Made by a program: the position numbers and the translations under genes
Shown: piece after piece, positions 45,715 through 58,128 of the stretch
How the letters are laid out: the number at the start of each line of letters is the position of its first letter
Numbering within the stretch: the stretch's first letter is position 1
The notes under the pieces: model-generated
The model's input: the letters and a program-made list of their open reading frames with translations, nothing else
What the model was told of the DNA's origin: nothing
The model's database searches: none
NCBI GenBank assembly: GCA_964036315.1
Contig: OZ038485.1
Location: 92,790,285 to 92,854,284, forward strand
Length of the DNA: 64,000 nt
Origin: Acanthosepion esculentum
Taxonomy: Eukaryota; Mollusca; Cephalopoda; Sepiida; Sepiidae
Direction of reading: 5' to 3'

Positions 45715-46060
45715 AAAAGACTAGAAGAAACCGGAAACCCAATCCTAAACCGGAAACATGAGATAAAACTCTACTCTTGTTTAAAAGACGAAGGATGGGT
45801 GTGAACCGGATGATAGACAAATCTGTCTACTCCTATTGAGGAGTAGACAGATTAGACAAAATAGAGTAGACAAAATAGTAAATAAAATTTCAGATTTTAG
45901 ACTGAGATGTTAGCCGCTTTCAGTTGAAGTCGACTTTCGAAGGAACCAGAAACCCAGTCCTAAACAGGAAACAAGGGATAAACCTATAGTCCTGTTCAAA
46001 AGCCCGTCGAGGATCGTAAACTAGGCGATAGGCGAACCTGTCTACTCCTATTACTGAAAA
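45715..46060. repeat. Direct repeat, two copies about 224 bp apart
   Basis: AACCGGAAACCCAATCCTAA near 45729 matches AACCAGAAACCCAGTCCTAA near 45943. The shared order continues with GAAACA-G-GATAAA, TGTT-AAAAG, GGATGATAGAC/GGCGATAGGCG and TGTCTACTCCTATT. Sequence from 46061 to 46350 is unassigned. Confidence 0.6.
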
Positions 46061-46349
46061 AAATGTTCCGACAAGTAACAATCGTTAATTAACCTGGTTG
46101 TCCAGCCTGAAACTAAGTTTTCAATTTTCTTTGTAATTTGCCTGGTCTGAATTTAGAGAACTAACGTTGATATTTAGAACAAATGGAAAATGACTACAAA
46201 TCCCGAGCTCATCCAGTAACGATATTCAGTCTTTAATTGTTTGTGTTACGCTTCTTGTATGGTAGAAATCTAGAAAAGAAAATCCCGTCATAATTGAAGA
46301 ATTACATCCACTTCTCCATTACAAATGGTTCTTTTAAATACTCAATAAG

Positions 46350-47620
46350 CAACATTCAAATGTAGGCTATATACAGAAATGCCTCCCATAAATACATCAC
46401 ACATAATAGTAAGTCATTATCTATAGGGTGTGGCAGAAATACCTCCCCCATTTTTACCTATCACCTGTGTGGTGCTCGTGAACTTAGGTAAGTGGCAATG
46501 GTGTCTTCATTTAGCTAATACCTTGCTGTTATGAAAGAGGTATTTCTGTAGCGGCCTGTAATTAATGTCTGATAATTAATTCGGAAGTATTTCTGGAAAG
46601 TATATGTGGGAGGTAATTTTGATGCAACCTGTATATAGCCTAAATTTGAGTATTATGGGATGTAATTCTGGGAGGTATGTGTGTATGATATTTCACTTGC
46701 GCTCTTTATAGAGCTTAAATGTGGGTGGTGTGGGAGGCTTAACTCGGAGGTACAAGTGGGAGTTATTTCTGCTGCACCCTGTATATAGCCTACATCTGGG
46801 TGTTGTGGGAGGTATTTCTGGCACTTATATATGGGTGGTATTTCTGCTGCACTCTGTATATAGCCTAAATTTGGGTGTTGTAAGAGTTTTTTCACGGAGG
46901 TATATATCGGAGGCATTTTTGCCCCACCCTGTATATAGCCTAAAGTAGTGTGTTCTGAAGGATATTTCTGGTTGGCATATATGGGTAGTATTTCTGCTAC
47001 ATCCTGTCAGTCAGTTATGTGCCATGCGTGATACACGCTTAGGCGATCTGCGGTAGACCAGTCCCTATCCAGCCAAGGCTATAGAACCTGGTCTGTCCTG
47101 CTATTTACCTATAGCTGGGTGGGGAGAAGAGGAGGATTCATACCTTTCCCAAGGTTATTAGCACGTAAGTGAATGTAAAGAATGGAATTCGAACTCTGCT
47201 CACCGTTTCCTCAATCCGCGTCGCTATCCATTACTCCACCGTGTTTCCTACTGCACGCTGTATACAGCCTAAATTTGGGTGTTGTGGGAGGTATTTCTGG
47301 GAGTTATATGTGGGTCGTATTTCTGCTGTACTCTGTATATAGCCTAAATGTAGGTATTGCGGGAGGGTTTTCACGGTGGTATATGTCGGAGGTATATTTC
47401 CCCACCCTGGATATAGCCTAAATTTGGGTGTTGTGGCGGGCGTTTCTGGAAGATATATATGAGTATGATTTCTGCTGCACCCTGTGTTGTAAGATGCATT
47501 TCTGTGGGAGGGGCATATGTGAGAGGTATTTCTACCGTATCATGTATATAGCCTAATTGTGGGTGCTGTAGGCGGTATTTCTAGGAGGTATATATAGGAG
47601 GTATTTCTGTCGCACCATGA
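46350..47620. repeat. Tandem repeat, unit 75 bp, about ten copies
   Basis: The anchor GTATATAGCCTAAATTTGGG occurs near 46631, 46781, 46856, 46931, 47261, 47335, 47410 and 47545 (some degenerate). Exact 75 bp spacing is seen at 46781-46856-46931. Each unit also has GTTGTGGGAGGTATTTCTGG and a second GGTGGTATTTCTGCTGCACC. Because 75 is a multiple of 3, the minus strand stays open over several units as a 25-residue repeat. A family S SINE interrupts it at 47005-47245. Confidence 0.85.
47005..47245 (-). repeat. tRNA-derived SINE (family S), copy 3
   Basis: The best-preserved copy: minus-strand CACGGTGGAGTAATGGATAG (A box), then GAAACGGTGAGCAGAGTTCG followed by AATTCC (B box GAGTTCGAATTCC), at tRNA-like spacing. 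The body carries GGGAAAGGTATGAATCCTCC and CACCCAGCTATAGGTAAATA, and ends GCGTGTATCACGCATGGCAC. It lies inside the 75 bp array. Confidence 0.8.
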
Positions 47621-48533
47621 AATAAACATTTGCATTCCAATGACCTGTTGCAGTCCGCACTTCCATCTCAACTAAAGGCAGTGGAGACCACAAAGTTCAG
47701 AAATGAATAACCGATAATCAAACACTTTTGTTTAAAATAAAATCAATCTGCTTATAATTTTAAGGGAACTGAATAAATGTGTGCGTGCATGCTTTGCGAT
47801 TGTGGCAGAATAACTTAAATATTCGGCAGCGGGTGTTTTCAGAGAACAGACATATGAGGAAAAATAATTGTTTTGAACACGCACTGCTTTTTATACTACA
47901 TATCTAAGGTAAGCAATCCAACCAAAATTTATTTACCTGTGTTCTTTTTCTTTCATATTTTTTTTATTGTTATTTTACTTGTTACAAACTTTAATAAAAT
48001 CCTGTCAATAAAAAAATCGATAGCTGCATTCGTCACAAGTGGGAAAAATTTAAATCTGCATGGCACTTTACTCCAATTGGCTCATTCGCTTGCTTAAACT
48101 CAACGTTGATTCTGATTCCGCAGAACTGGGTTGGGTGTGAAAAGATTAGTAGATTGCTAGCTGTTTTACTTGTTCCCCTTGTTTTCAGCATATCCTTTGA
48201 GCGGTAAATTCTCCGATCCCCATTTTATCATTATGTACCTCAGTGATCTCATCTGTCTCGTTCAGATTCCAAGTGTTTTCTGGTCGTTCCTGTTTTTTTA
48301 AGACTTCCTCCTAGCCCACATATTATGTCAATGATATTCTCAGTATGAAAAATCGATATTCGTTTCTGTGAGTTTATGTAGATGCCATTTTCCTAGTTTC
48401 TGATTTTTGGACGAATAGTGTAAACGGCTGTGTGCAGAAGCAATAAAGACCTGAGTATATTACAAGTAGACGTCTATGCCATTATTATTTACCTGACGCT
48501 GTTCGAAGAACCTTACTAGGAACTTTATATTAG
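47621..48533. other. Unassigned sequence
   Basis: A plus-strand frame (47873-48097) is hydrophobic in the middle and unrecognised. No repeats seen. Confidence 0.3.
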
Positions 48534-48612
48534 CACACGCACACAGACACACACACAGACACACACACACACTCTCTCTCTCTCGCACACACACACACAC
48601 ACACGCACGCAC
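48534..48612. repeat. (AC)n(TC)n microsatellite
   Basis: CA repeats with GACA interruptions, a TC stretch, then CA again. Confidence 0.95.
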
Positions 48613-48769
48613 GTCCTAAGCCGACCAAGCATAGAAATTAATACGATATGGGAACCAGTAATAAGAGAAAAGCTATAGTAACAACAAAAATTGCAATATG
48701 AGCTCCGGTAAAAACATTGAAAAAATTGTTGCTGATGACATTAGGTTTATAATACCCAGAAATTCCTGC

Positions 48770-49000
48770 ATTTCCCGTCAAGTACACAAGGCACAGTGGA
48801 TAAAGGCGTTGGGTAGATCCAGTGACAGGACCCAAGGAGGTAGAGTTCAATACCGGGGAAGGCAGTGGAGAGGGAAGTTTACAGGAGATAACTGACATGT
48901 GGAATTAGAACAGTCTAACCCAGCGAGCGAAATAGTTCGACATTCCAACCACTTGAAGAAGGCCGAATATGGCGATAAAGATGTGGACAATAGTCCGAAT
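48770..49000 (+). repeat. tRNA-like SINE head with family D tail, truncated
   Basis: AAGGCACAGTGGATAAAGGC (A-box-like) is followed by GTAGAGTTCAATACCGGGG (B-box-like). The body has GGGAAGTTTACAGGAGATAA, CTGACATGTGGAATTAGAAC and AGTCTAACCCAGCGAGCGAA, and ends CACTTGAAGAAGGCCGAATA. The ribozyme-like hairpin is deleted between GGCCG and AATATGGC. It is the same head as at 51215 and 22015. Confidence 0.7.
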
Positions 49001-49564
49001 AGTGTACATACACGTATGTAAATTTTAAAACGTTACTTAAAAATCGGAAACTAAAATCGATATCTGGTAAAATAAAACTGAGGAAAATATAAATAAAGTA
49101 TGCGTCGTTTTATGTTTTTAATTTCGCGTATGTGTTTGTTTTTAATTTTATTTTATATTCATGGAGACCGATCGGACTCTATTCGTAACATACTTGTTGA
49201 AAACACTGATATAATAGCATCATCTCCATGCAAAAAAAAAGGTTAAATATAATGGAAGCCTTATTAATAAAAACAAAACAAAAAAAATTAATACTATTAA
49301 CTTTGAACATGGACCAATATCTTGACCGTGTCTTCAAAAATTAAAACATTTTATAAAACATACATTCAACAAACTATTTCTTATTTAACAGTTAAAATAT
49401 TTAATCCTTGAAAATGGATAAATGTATAGGCGAAAGAGCTCGGATGAAAAAAAACATTCGGACAGTTTTTATATAATTTATCATCCGAAAAAAAAAATTA
49501 GACAGCATAAGAAATTGTATAAAAAACTAAATAAAGCACCTTGTCTGTCGTATTCAAAGAAATA

Positions 49565-49565
<1 letters not shown>
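49001..49565. other. Unassigned AT-rich sequence
   Basis: Nothing recognised. A plus-strand frame from 49422 is Lys-rich and continues through the AT repeat. Confidence 0.3.

Positions 49566-49612
<47 letters not shown>
49566..49612. repeat. (AT)n microsatellite
   Basis: An uninterrupted TA tract. Confidence 0.95.
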
Positions 49613-49615
<3 letters not shown>

Positions 49616-51109
49616 TGAAATTGGCCATTCGTTTGTTGCTGACCGTTTGTTTTTGCTGACTGAGAAAGACTCGAATTTCTTTAATGGAGACCCTCCCCTA
49701 AAAAAAAACAAAAAAACTAAAGGAATGTAGATCGCTAAGTAAAAGACTCCCCATCAACATAACATCACCACCCATCCCGAGTGAGAGATAATCGTCTGCT
49801 TTTGAATGGCGGTGTGAACGACGCGGATGGAGGGAGACTAATGAACGCTATTCTCATCAGTACCTGGTTTGATTCTTTCGGCATCAGATCAAAGTTTATA
49901 CAAAGCGTTTGCTATCGATAATTTTCAACGAAAGTTGGCTAAATGTAGCGTGTCTGATCTGCGTGAACAGGTCTAGCCTTGATTATCTTTTTAAGTATCA
50001 TTTGTTTAAACAATGGAGCGTTTTCCTATTGGACTCCTCCTCTGGTGAGGCCAGACTCTTTGTTTGCCTAGTTAACGTGAGTAATTCTCATTCCCGGCCT
50101 GATCCCGGCATTCTCTTTCGTTATGCTCCATGTAAAGATTCCTAACCTTCTCAATTGTTTTTTATTCCCTTTTTTTATCTTGACTGGGTAAGCTTTTGAT
50201 TTTCCCTCTTTACAATTTGTTTTTCCTTCCCTCACCTTTAGTGAAGGAGCGGATTGATTCTGCCTATCGCCAGAATACAGCAGCCACTTACAATTTTATT
50301 TTATTTTTTATTTTTTTTCCTGTGGAGTTGACGGGTCTTACTAACATATTTTTAGTTTTAGTTTGAATGCTTTTGTTGTATTCTATTTTCGTTATTGGCT
50401 TCATCCCCACTTCATTTCGTGCCATATATATTTTTTTATATTTTTATAAGAAAAAAAATAACCAAAATAAGATATTTGTATGTAATAGAAATTATTTTAT
50501 GTAATGGGTGTTTTTTTATTATTATTATCCTGCCTTTTAATATGCTGTATTGTGGTGTATGTCAGATGAATGGAGATGAATGAATTCTTGTGTTGTTTGA
50601 GTAAATTATAATGAATGAATGGGGCGCGAAAAAGATTAGTTTGGTTTAAGATAATCATTGACGCCCGATCTCAACCCGCTTCCCTTTCGGCCTGGTGTCA
50701 GCGTTGTATTCGTTATGCAATAAAAAGGACTTTTCTTCTTTTATGCGGCGTGTCTTTTTAAGACGGTTGCGGTCAAATAACACTGAAAAAGACTAGTGTC
50801 GTCTTCGATCATCGGAGCTAAGAAATGGCGAGACCAGGGAGTACGTAGATAGCGGGGTGGCGGATTGGGAACAACGAATACTGAAAAATAACCACCTAAA
50901 ATCCTAAATATGTCTCAGCTTTAAAGAACACACAAAAGTATTTATAAGACAGGAATAAAAAAAAAGTCAATCTCTTTAGGATGTGAGTGATAACTAACTC
51001 TCTATGATTTCCTACATTTTGTATCTCTAATATATTCTATCCTTACTCTCCCTTCCACTGCCTGTTCTGAAACCCATTTACTCATCTGTCTATATCTCTG
51101 AGATGACGT
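49613..51109. other. Unassigned; possible old retroelement at 49750-50760
   Basis: Around 49850-50150 the plus strand reads in pieces like LYKAFAIDNFQRKLAKCSVS, and near 50724 there is GCAATAAAAAGGACTTTTCT, suggesting a polyadenylation region. The composition differs from its surroundings. I cannot name a family and no frame is intact. Confidence 0.3.
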
Positions 51110-51515
51110 ATCATGATTATTTATCTGTTATCCTCACTCTATTGCCATATTCACAGCGTTGTAATATTCAGCCTTCTTCGGGTGACTGGGATTTCGAACC
51201 GAACACTTTGTTTCGTCCACCAATTCTGGCCCAATGGATAAAGATGTTAGTTAGATCCAGAGACGATACCCAAAGAGTTGTGAGTTCAATACCAGGTCAT
51301 AGAGGAGGCGAACCAAAACTTGGAGAGTTGAGTTGAAGGGAAATAACTGAGACATGGCATGTGGAACTAGAACAATCCACCCCAGTGGACGAAAATAAAG
51401 GGTTCGAATTCGAAATTCCAATCACCTGATGAAGGCCGGAGCGTACATACGGTCCAAACGTTGTGAATATGGCGATGAAGATGAGCGTAACAGTCCGAAT
51501 CATGTAAATAATGCA
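51110..51515 (+). mobile_element. Family D composite: inverted tail, tRNA-like head, direct hammerhead tail
   Basis: Bases 51110-51215 on the minus strand read AGTCACCCGAAGAAGGCTGA and GTGAATATGGCAAT. The head (about 51220-51300) has GGCCCAATGGATAAAGATGT (A-box-like) and GTGAGTTCAATACCAGG (B-box-like). The direct tail follows GACGAAAATAAAGGGTTCGA. Its hairpin has CTGATGA (51426-51432), stem I TCAC/GTGA, a GGCCG/CGGTC stem II, but CAAA in place of GAAA, and GTT. The same three-part order occurs at 21843-22240. Confidence 0.7.
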
Positions 51516-51689
51516 AGGAAACCATTTACTCATGCTCATAAGTCGCTTGCTGATTCCCCCTGCCCATCAAATTTTCAAAGTCTGCTTTTCTTATTATGTG
51601 TCCCAGAAATTTCTACTGTCATGCCCTGATTCAAAATATGAATATTTCAATTTTCCTTAAGACGTTCTGCTTCCCACATACTTCGTCTA

Positions 51690-52885
51690 TGCTATTTACA
51701 CCAGCGGTCTGTAGAAACAAACATATCGCGAAGAACATATACTTATGTTCGATGCATTATGCAAAATTATCACTGATATATTGGGGAGATATTATATGGA
51801 ATCAATTGCCAGATCTCCTGGAAAGAATGTTAGTTCACTGTGTCGTAAATTTTAACATCTCCCAAACCAAACGGCTATAATTTAATGAACATAGAGAAGA
51901 TTTACCGGCTTCCATCCGTATGGCTGATGTTAACCTCCAGTAGAGAAAATCCTTACACCTTCTTAGGCTTACGTTTTCCACTATTCATGAGGTGGAGTGA
52001 TTCTATTGAATCGATTGCTAGGTCTGCTGCAAGAAAATTAATTCACTGTGTCATGCCAGACAATTTTTCTCGTAAGAATCCATAAATATACTATTTGTCT
52101 GTGCATTGGATATTGCTGTCATAACTGGTCTGGAGCTGCGGCTATATATCTCGGGATTCTTGACAACACGCAAAGAACTCTCTGTGAAGTTATCGGTCCC
52201 GACCTGACACCTAGACATCAGTCACTTAGCCACCGCTCTGACGTGGCTTCTCTCTGTCCTTTCTATAAATATTTTCATGGCAGTTTTTCTAATAAGTTCT
52301 CTTCCTTGATATTACTGTTTTATTCCTCTCCCTCCACGGACAATAAATTATACATATGGGGACTAATTAGGATTTTCATAGAGACAAGAGGTATTACGGG
52401 GAATGTAGTAAGAAAGGTAAGTAAGAATGTGTTGTTTTGGAGTTAGGAATATTGTCTGTATGTTTAGGTCAGTGTTTGTGGCTATCTCAGTTTAATATTA
52501 AGACAGAAGAAGTCCGCCCCTTTCCCCATTCCCCATTATTTGGCCTAGTGCCACATTTTCTGTATAAAAAAATAAATATCGCTTTCTTCCATGGGATCAC
52601 GACGACGTGGAATTTAGCGTAGTACTAGATTGACCAACTAGGTCTCTCACAGTTTTACTGTAAATAGTTGGATGTAACCACGGGTTTATATTCTAATACT
52701 TTCTTTTCTCGCACTTCTCACCTGTGGAAATCTCTTTCGATTTCTTGTCTCCCTGCCACCTACAACATTAAAAAAAATTAATGCAACGTCAAACGTTATT
52801 TTCTGTATTTCTGACTGCTGTTTCTTTCTTCATGGTGAAATCATTAAAAAAAAGAAGCTACGACACAGATGCATTTGAAATGTCT
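51690..52885 (+). pseudogene. LINE reverse transcriptase 3' region with embedded repeat, composite copy 2
   Basis: The plus strand gives two partly overlapping copies of one block: YWGDIIWNQLPDLLERMLVH (about 51775) and LGLRFPLFMRWSDSIESIAR, SAARKLIHCVMPDNFS (about 51960). Then follow YCCHNWSGAAAIYLGILDNT, LSHRSDVASLCPFYKYFHGS (to about 52310). A 270 bp repeat shared with 28340-28590 intervenes. The end block FLALLTCGNLF lies at about 52715. This order is the C-terminal half of a non-LTR retrotransposon ORF2, with several stops. Confidence 0.75.
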
Positions 52886-53059
52886 GGAAAATATGTCTTG
52901 GCATAAGCTACGCAGGTGATAGTCGATTGATGGCAGGCACTTAAAGAGAACTGCAGAAACTCCTAGACAATGTAGGTATTTACTTGACCCCTACTGAGTC
53001 AGGTTGTGACACAAGGTCGGTTTTTAACGTGGGGACCCGACTGTTTTCACTTGAGCCGC

Positions 53060-53167
53060 TGGTCTAATCTGGTCTTAGCTGGTCATAGCTTGTCCAAGCT
53101 GGTCATAGCTGGTCTAAGCTTGTCATAGCTGGTCCAGGCCAAAGCCGGTCCAAGCTAGCCGTAGCTG
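53060..53167. repeat. Minisatellite, unit about 10 bp
   Basis: About ten imperfect copies of GGTCATAGCT / GGTCTAAGCT. Just upstream (52995-53050) GTTGTGACACAAGGTCGG resembles an inverted piece of the GC-rich repeat at 11250. Sequence at 53168-53630 is unassigned. Confidence 0.85.
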
Positions 53168-53628
53168 TGATACTACCAGCGCAGGGACGAATCCCTGCAG
53201 CAGGTAAGTATATCCCTACACGATGTAAGTATAAATTTTGAACTCCTAGAAAAGGTATGGGTTGCAAGCAGGACGAAAGTACTAGGCATCAAATTGCAAG
53301 AACACAGAATGTCTGCTTGTCAACAACAGCAACAAAACAAGATGCGAACCACTAATTAGGGGAAAATAAAGTATATACAGTCATTGAAAAATCTGGTAAG
53401 TATTTTAAACGCCGACGGAAAATGTTTTTGTTCGAAACAAAGAAAGGTGCTTACATTCGAATTTAGCAGGATTTATATAGTGAGATAATTAATTGATTCG
53501 TATGAAACCGATGTAATTCTTTCGTTGAAAAATTTACAAAGATATACAAACATACATCGTTACTATTAAAGCATTTAAAATTAGCTATCACATTTGTATT
53601 ATAAGGTATTATTTCTGTGAGCCCTGAA

Positions 53629-53630
<2 letters not shown>

Positions 53631-53713
<83 letters not shown>
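53631..53713. repeat. (AC)n(AT)n compound microsatellite
   Basis: CA repeats then TA repeats, just upstream of the gypsy leader. Confidence 0.95.
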
Positions 53714-53716
<3 letters not shown>

Positions 53717-54078
53717 AAAAGACTTAAATACTAATATTCCATGGTCATAATTTATTCCATTGGAATCGTAAATACGATCTAATTCATCAGACCTACAAAT
53801 TCAAAAAGAAAACAGAAAAAACATCTCCGGGAATAAAAATTAAAATTTAGTGAGAATGTATATATGAGAGTGTGCTATCCGTCGCACATAACAGTGGTCG
53901 ACGAGTAAACTCTAAAAAAAACAAAAAAAAAACAAGTTCTAGGCAAGATTTCTAAAAAAAAAATAGTTCTACGCGATATCAATTTTACTGGCAACAAAAT
54001 AATTTTTTTTTTGTGTACACAGGTTTCAGACTATCAGGTTACACTAAAGTAATATACGTACACAAAATTACGTTAACA

Positions 54079-55100
54079 TGGAAGATTTTAAGTCAACCAT
54101 TGTGGAACTTATCAAAATCCAACTTGAACAGCAACAAAAGTAAGAACAGAAACATCTGGAATTACAAGAATTATTGCTACGTGTAATGTCAAATAGAGAG
54201 CAAAAATCTGAGAACGAAACAGTTCTCTCACAATACGCTATTTGGAGAACTATCGCAGATTTCACGTACGCACCCGACGAAGATAAAACTTTTGCAAATT
54301 ACTTCCGAAGGGACGAAGATCTATATGAATTTGACTGCAAAGATTGCTGAGACGCACGAAAAATACGTCTATTACTAAGAAAATTAGGCACATGCGAATA
54401 TACCAAATTCGTAGATTATATCCTTCCAAGAAAAACAAATGAGCTAACTTTCAAAGAAGCCATAAAACTGCTTACAGAACTTTTCAGCCATAATACCTCA
54501 CTATTCCACAAAATATGAAAATGTCTGAACCTTACAAAAAAGGACAGCGAAGATTACATAACTTTCGCGTCTATTGTTAATAAATATTGTGATGACTTCA
54601 AATTATCGGAACTCAGCGTGGACAATTTCAAATGCTTAATTTAAGTCCAAGATCTGGTTTCAACCAAAGACGCGGAAATGAGACGCAGAATCCTTACTAA
54701 ATTGGAGAGTGAACAAGATTTGACACTTCAAAAACTAGCTGAAGACTGCCAGAGATGCATCAGTGTGAAGAAAGACTCACAAGACATAGAAGAAGGTGGC
54801 ATAGCACACATACGTAAAGTACGAAGACAAACCAACTTTCCCTCCTCAGAAACAAACTAAACCAATTTTCCCCCCTCAATAACAAGTAAAACAAAATTTT
54901 CTAACTCTAAAAGTCAATATCAGAAAAAACTACCACCCAGTCCTTGCTATCGCTGTGGGACTTGGCATTGGCTTAAAGACTGTCCATATCGTTTTAAAAC
55001 TTGTCTGTCATGTAAAAATAAAAGTTCTCATTGTTGGAATAAAAGAGAAAGCAAAAGCAGAATAAGAATCACGAGGACTGACCAAGCTGATGAGACTAAC
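54079..55100 (+). pseudogene. gypsy gag, with zinc knuckle
   Basis: Starts MEDFKSTIVELIKIQLEQQ at 54079, with stops after about 21 residues and later at several points. The readable body includes YAIWRTIADFTYAPDEDKTF and LPRKTNELTFKEAIKLL, typical of the gag capsid part of invertebrate gypsy elements. Near 54945-54985 comes CYRCGTWHWLKDC, a CX2CX4HX4C zinc knuckle that binds the RNA genome. A second Cys-rich cluster (CLSCKNKSSHC) follows. Confidence 0.85.
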
Positions 55101-56215
55101 ATACTAAAATGCATACAAGTTGAAAGTCAAAAAAGAAAAGTCAGGCTACAGCTGGATTCTGGCTCAGACGTAACTATTATAAACCTACAAACATGGAGAA
55201 AACTGAACAAACCTGCCATGTTAAAAACGGATAAAATTGCTAGATCAGTTACGGGGAGAAAGATAAAATTTGAGGATGAAGTAATTACAAATGTAACATT
55301 TAATGGAATGACGAAAAAACTAAAAATGTACGTCTTAAGAAATACAGAAGACCTACTCGGAACGGACTGGATGCAAAAATTCGAACTGTGGGATCTACCA
55401 ATAAGTACGTACTGCCAAAATGTAAAAAGCTTACCAACCGAGACAGACAAATTAAAAGAGAAACTAAAAACGAGTTTTCCCGAAGTATTTTCAGCAGGTC
55501 TAGGAAGATGTTAGAAAATGCCAGCTAATATCGAAATAAAAGAAAACGTTCAACCTATCTTCAAGAAAAAAAGTAGCGTACCGTTTGCGTCAATAGAAAA
55601 AATTGACCAAGAATTAACTAGACTCGAAAACACCGGCATATTGACAAAAGTAGAATACAGTAAATGGGCCGCACCGACGGTCTACTTCAAAAAGAAATCA
55701 GGAGAAATACGAGATTGCGCTGATTTTTCTACAGGTTTGAACGCAGCAATAAAGGACTACCACTATCCTCTACCCAGTCCAGAAGAAGTATTCACTAAAT
55801 TAAATGGCGGAATTTTTTTTATTTCAAAGATTGATTTAAGTGAAGCGTACTTGAAAATTCCAGTGGACGAGAAAAGCTCAAAACTACTGTGCATAAACTC
55901 ACACAAAAGATTGTACAGATACCAAAGATTACCATTTGGAATTAAGGTCGCGCCGGCTATATTCCAACAGAGAATGGATACGATGCTTGCCGGACATGAG
56001 TACACGATTGCATACCTGGATGACGTATTGATAAGCAACGAAAGCGTTGAACAACATTGGTAACATGTACAGAAGGTGTTTAAGAGAATACAAAGCTATG
56101 GATTCAAAGTAAAAGAAAACAAGTGCGATTATTTCATGAAAGAATTTAAATACCTTGGCCACATAATAGATCAAGAAGGAAGACGCCAAGACCCTGAAAG
56201 AGCACAGCAATAAAA
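55101..56215 (+). pseudogene. gypsy protease and reverse transcriptase
   Basis: Protease: LQLDSGSDVTII near 55147 has the catalytic DSG. Reverse transcriptase: VPFASIEKIDQELTRLENTG, YSKWAAPTVYFKKKSG, YHYPLPSPEEVF, ISKIDLSEAYLKIPVD (first catalytic Asp), LPFGIKVAPAIFQQRMD and AYLDDVLIS (YxDD, about 56009-56035), then KCDYFMKEFKYLGHIID. The open part 55518-56063 has all catalytic aspartates. A stop at 55512 precedes it and another at 56061 ends it. Confidence 0.92.
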
Positions 56216-56760
56216 CAAATGCCAGTTCCCAAGAATATAACAGAATTGCAAAGTTTTCTAGGCTTAGTGAGTTACTACAAGGAATTAATTCCTCAAATGC
56301 ATAAACTTCGCGCACCACTGAACGAGCTGCTAAAGAAAGAAAAAGTTTGGCAGTGGACAGATCAATGCCAGGCAACATTTGAAAAAATAATTAAGACGTT
56401 AACTTCAGATTTATTTTTGGCAAACTACGATCCTAAACTAGAAATTATTGTAACAAGTGACGCGAGCGCCTACGGAGTCGGAGCGTGTATATTACATAAA
56501 ATGCCAGATGGGACAATAAAACCCATCGCACATGCTTCTCGAACGCTAACACCAGCGGAGAAAAATTACTCACAAATAGAGAAAGAAGACAAGGAATTAT
56601 TTTCGCAGTCACAAGGTTTCATAGGTATATCTATGGCAGATATTTTACTCTACAGACGGATCATAAACCGTTACTAACAATTTTTGGTTCGATAAAAGAT
56701 CTACCGGTTTACACTGCAAATAGGTTACTTAGATGAAGAACAATTCTTCTGAACTACAAT
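56216..56760 (+). pseudogene. gypsy thumb and RNase H
   Basis: MPVPKNITELQSFLGLVSYY and VWQWTDQCQATFEKI are the connection region. [20 protein letters not shown] near 56450 is the first RNase H aspartate block, and [20 protein letters not shown] carries the catalytic Glu region. It ends in frameshifts near 56650, where [10 protein letters not shown] would be expected and is read out of frame. Confidence 0.9.
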
Positions 56761-57975
56761 TTCAGATTGAAGTATTTACCAACGAAAAAGATCGGGTATG
56801 CGGATGGTTTGTCGAGACTTATACCAACAAAGACAGAGCCATTGGAAGATACGGTAATCGCAGCCCTAAGAAATGAAGAAGATATCAGGACAGTACTATG
56901 CTGTACAGTTAGAAACCTCCAAGTCACACTACATGACATAAAAAATGAAGCCAAAAATGACGAATTTATAAAAGAAACAACAGCAAAAAATAGCAGAAAA
57001 AAATGAGGAAATATCGGACAACTTTTCTCTATGCGATAATGTGCTACTTTACAACGAAAGGGTTGTAATTCCTAAAACACTACAAAAGAGAATCCTAAAG
57101 GATTTCCACAGAGGCCTTCCTGGAAAAAATAGAATGAAGTCACTAATGTGAAGCTATGTATATTGGAAAAATATGGACCAGGATATTACTCAGATGGTGG
57201 AAATGTACAAGGGTTGTAATTTAGCAGCGAAAGCACCGCCAATCATACATAAGCCATGGCCAGAGACTGATCGTCCGTGGTCAAGAAAACACGCAGATTA
57301 TGCAGGACCAATTGACGGTTTTTACTATTTAATCATAGTGGATAATTATAGTAAATGACCGGAGTGTTTCGTTGCAAAAATCCTACTACGGAAACTGCCA
57401 TAAATTGCCCCCACGAACTATTTGCTCGGTTTGGAGTAGTGGATTGCCTAGTCACAGATAATGGAACGCAATTGACATCAGCAGTCTTCCAAGTGTTTTG
57501 CGAAATTTATCAAGTAAAACATATAAAATCCCCGCCTTATCACCCAAGATCGAATGGGCAAGCGGAGAGATTTGTTGATACACTCAAAAGAGCGTTACGA
57601 AAAGCCTATTAAGTGCCTACGGAAAAAGCATTACAGCAATTTCTTCAGGTATATCGAATAACATAAATAATGCTACGCCATCGACATTATCACCCGCAGA
57701 AGTGATGTTCGCTAGAAAAATCAAATCTGCATTTGATAAATTGCTACCAAGTAAAACAAAACAAGTTACACAGTCCTTCGCACCCAAAAGAAAATTCCTC
57801 CCAGGAGAAAAAGTTTTTTTTTAAGCATATAAAAATAATACATCTTACTGGGAGCAAGGGACAATTGAGAAAAGAATCGGCAATATGTTTTACATAGTAC
57901 AGGGACAAAAATTCTCACATAGAAGACACGTAAACCAAATAAGGAAGAGACCGTTACAAGATGCTAAGAGGTGAT
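56761..57975 (+). pseudogene. gypsy integrase
   Basis: KYLPTKKIGYADGLSRLI begins this part. The zinc-binding region reads HRGLPGKNRMKS and KGCNLAAKAPP, so its second His and second Cys appear lost. The catalytic triad is present: HADYAGPIDG (Asp), VTDNGTQLTSAVF (Asp, about 57450) and NGQAERFVDTLKRAL (Glu, about 57560), with 30-odd residues between the last two as in DD35E enzymes. Stops at 57149, 57356 and 57610 break it. The remaining C-terminal part reads TPAEVMFARKI-like sequence to about 57970. Confidence 0.9.
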
Positions 57976-58128
57976 GGACACGATTTTCGATACATTTGAT
58001 ATAAAAAGACCGCAATGCCAGAACCAAGAAAATCGTCCAGAAAAAGAAAGTTCAAAGAAACTTTGGAAATAGATCCAAAGAAAAAAAGATATTAAAAACC
58101 CCTGCTACGCAAAAGCTTCGGAAGGGGG

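Noticed and set aside
49422..49730. 102-codon Lys-rich frame
   Set aside because: The middle is an AT repeat, and neither side matches a family or has splice signals.
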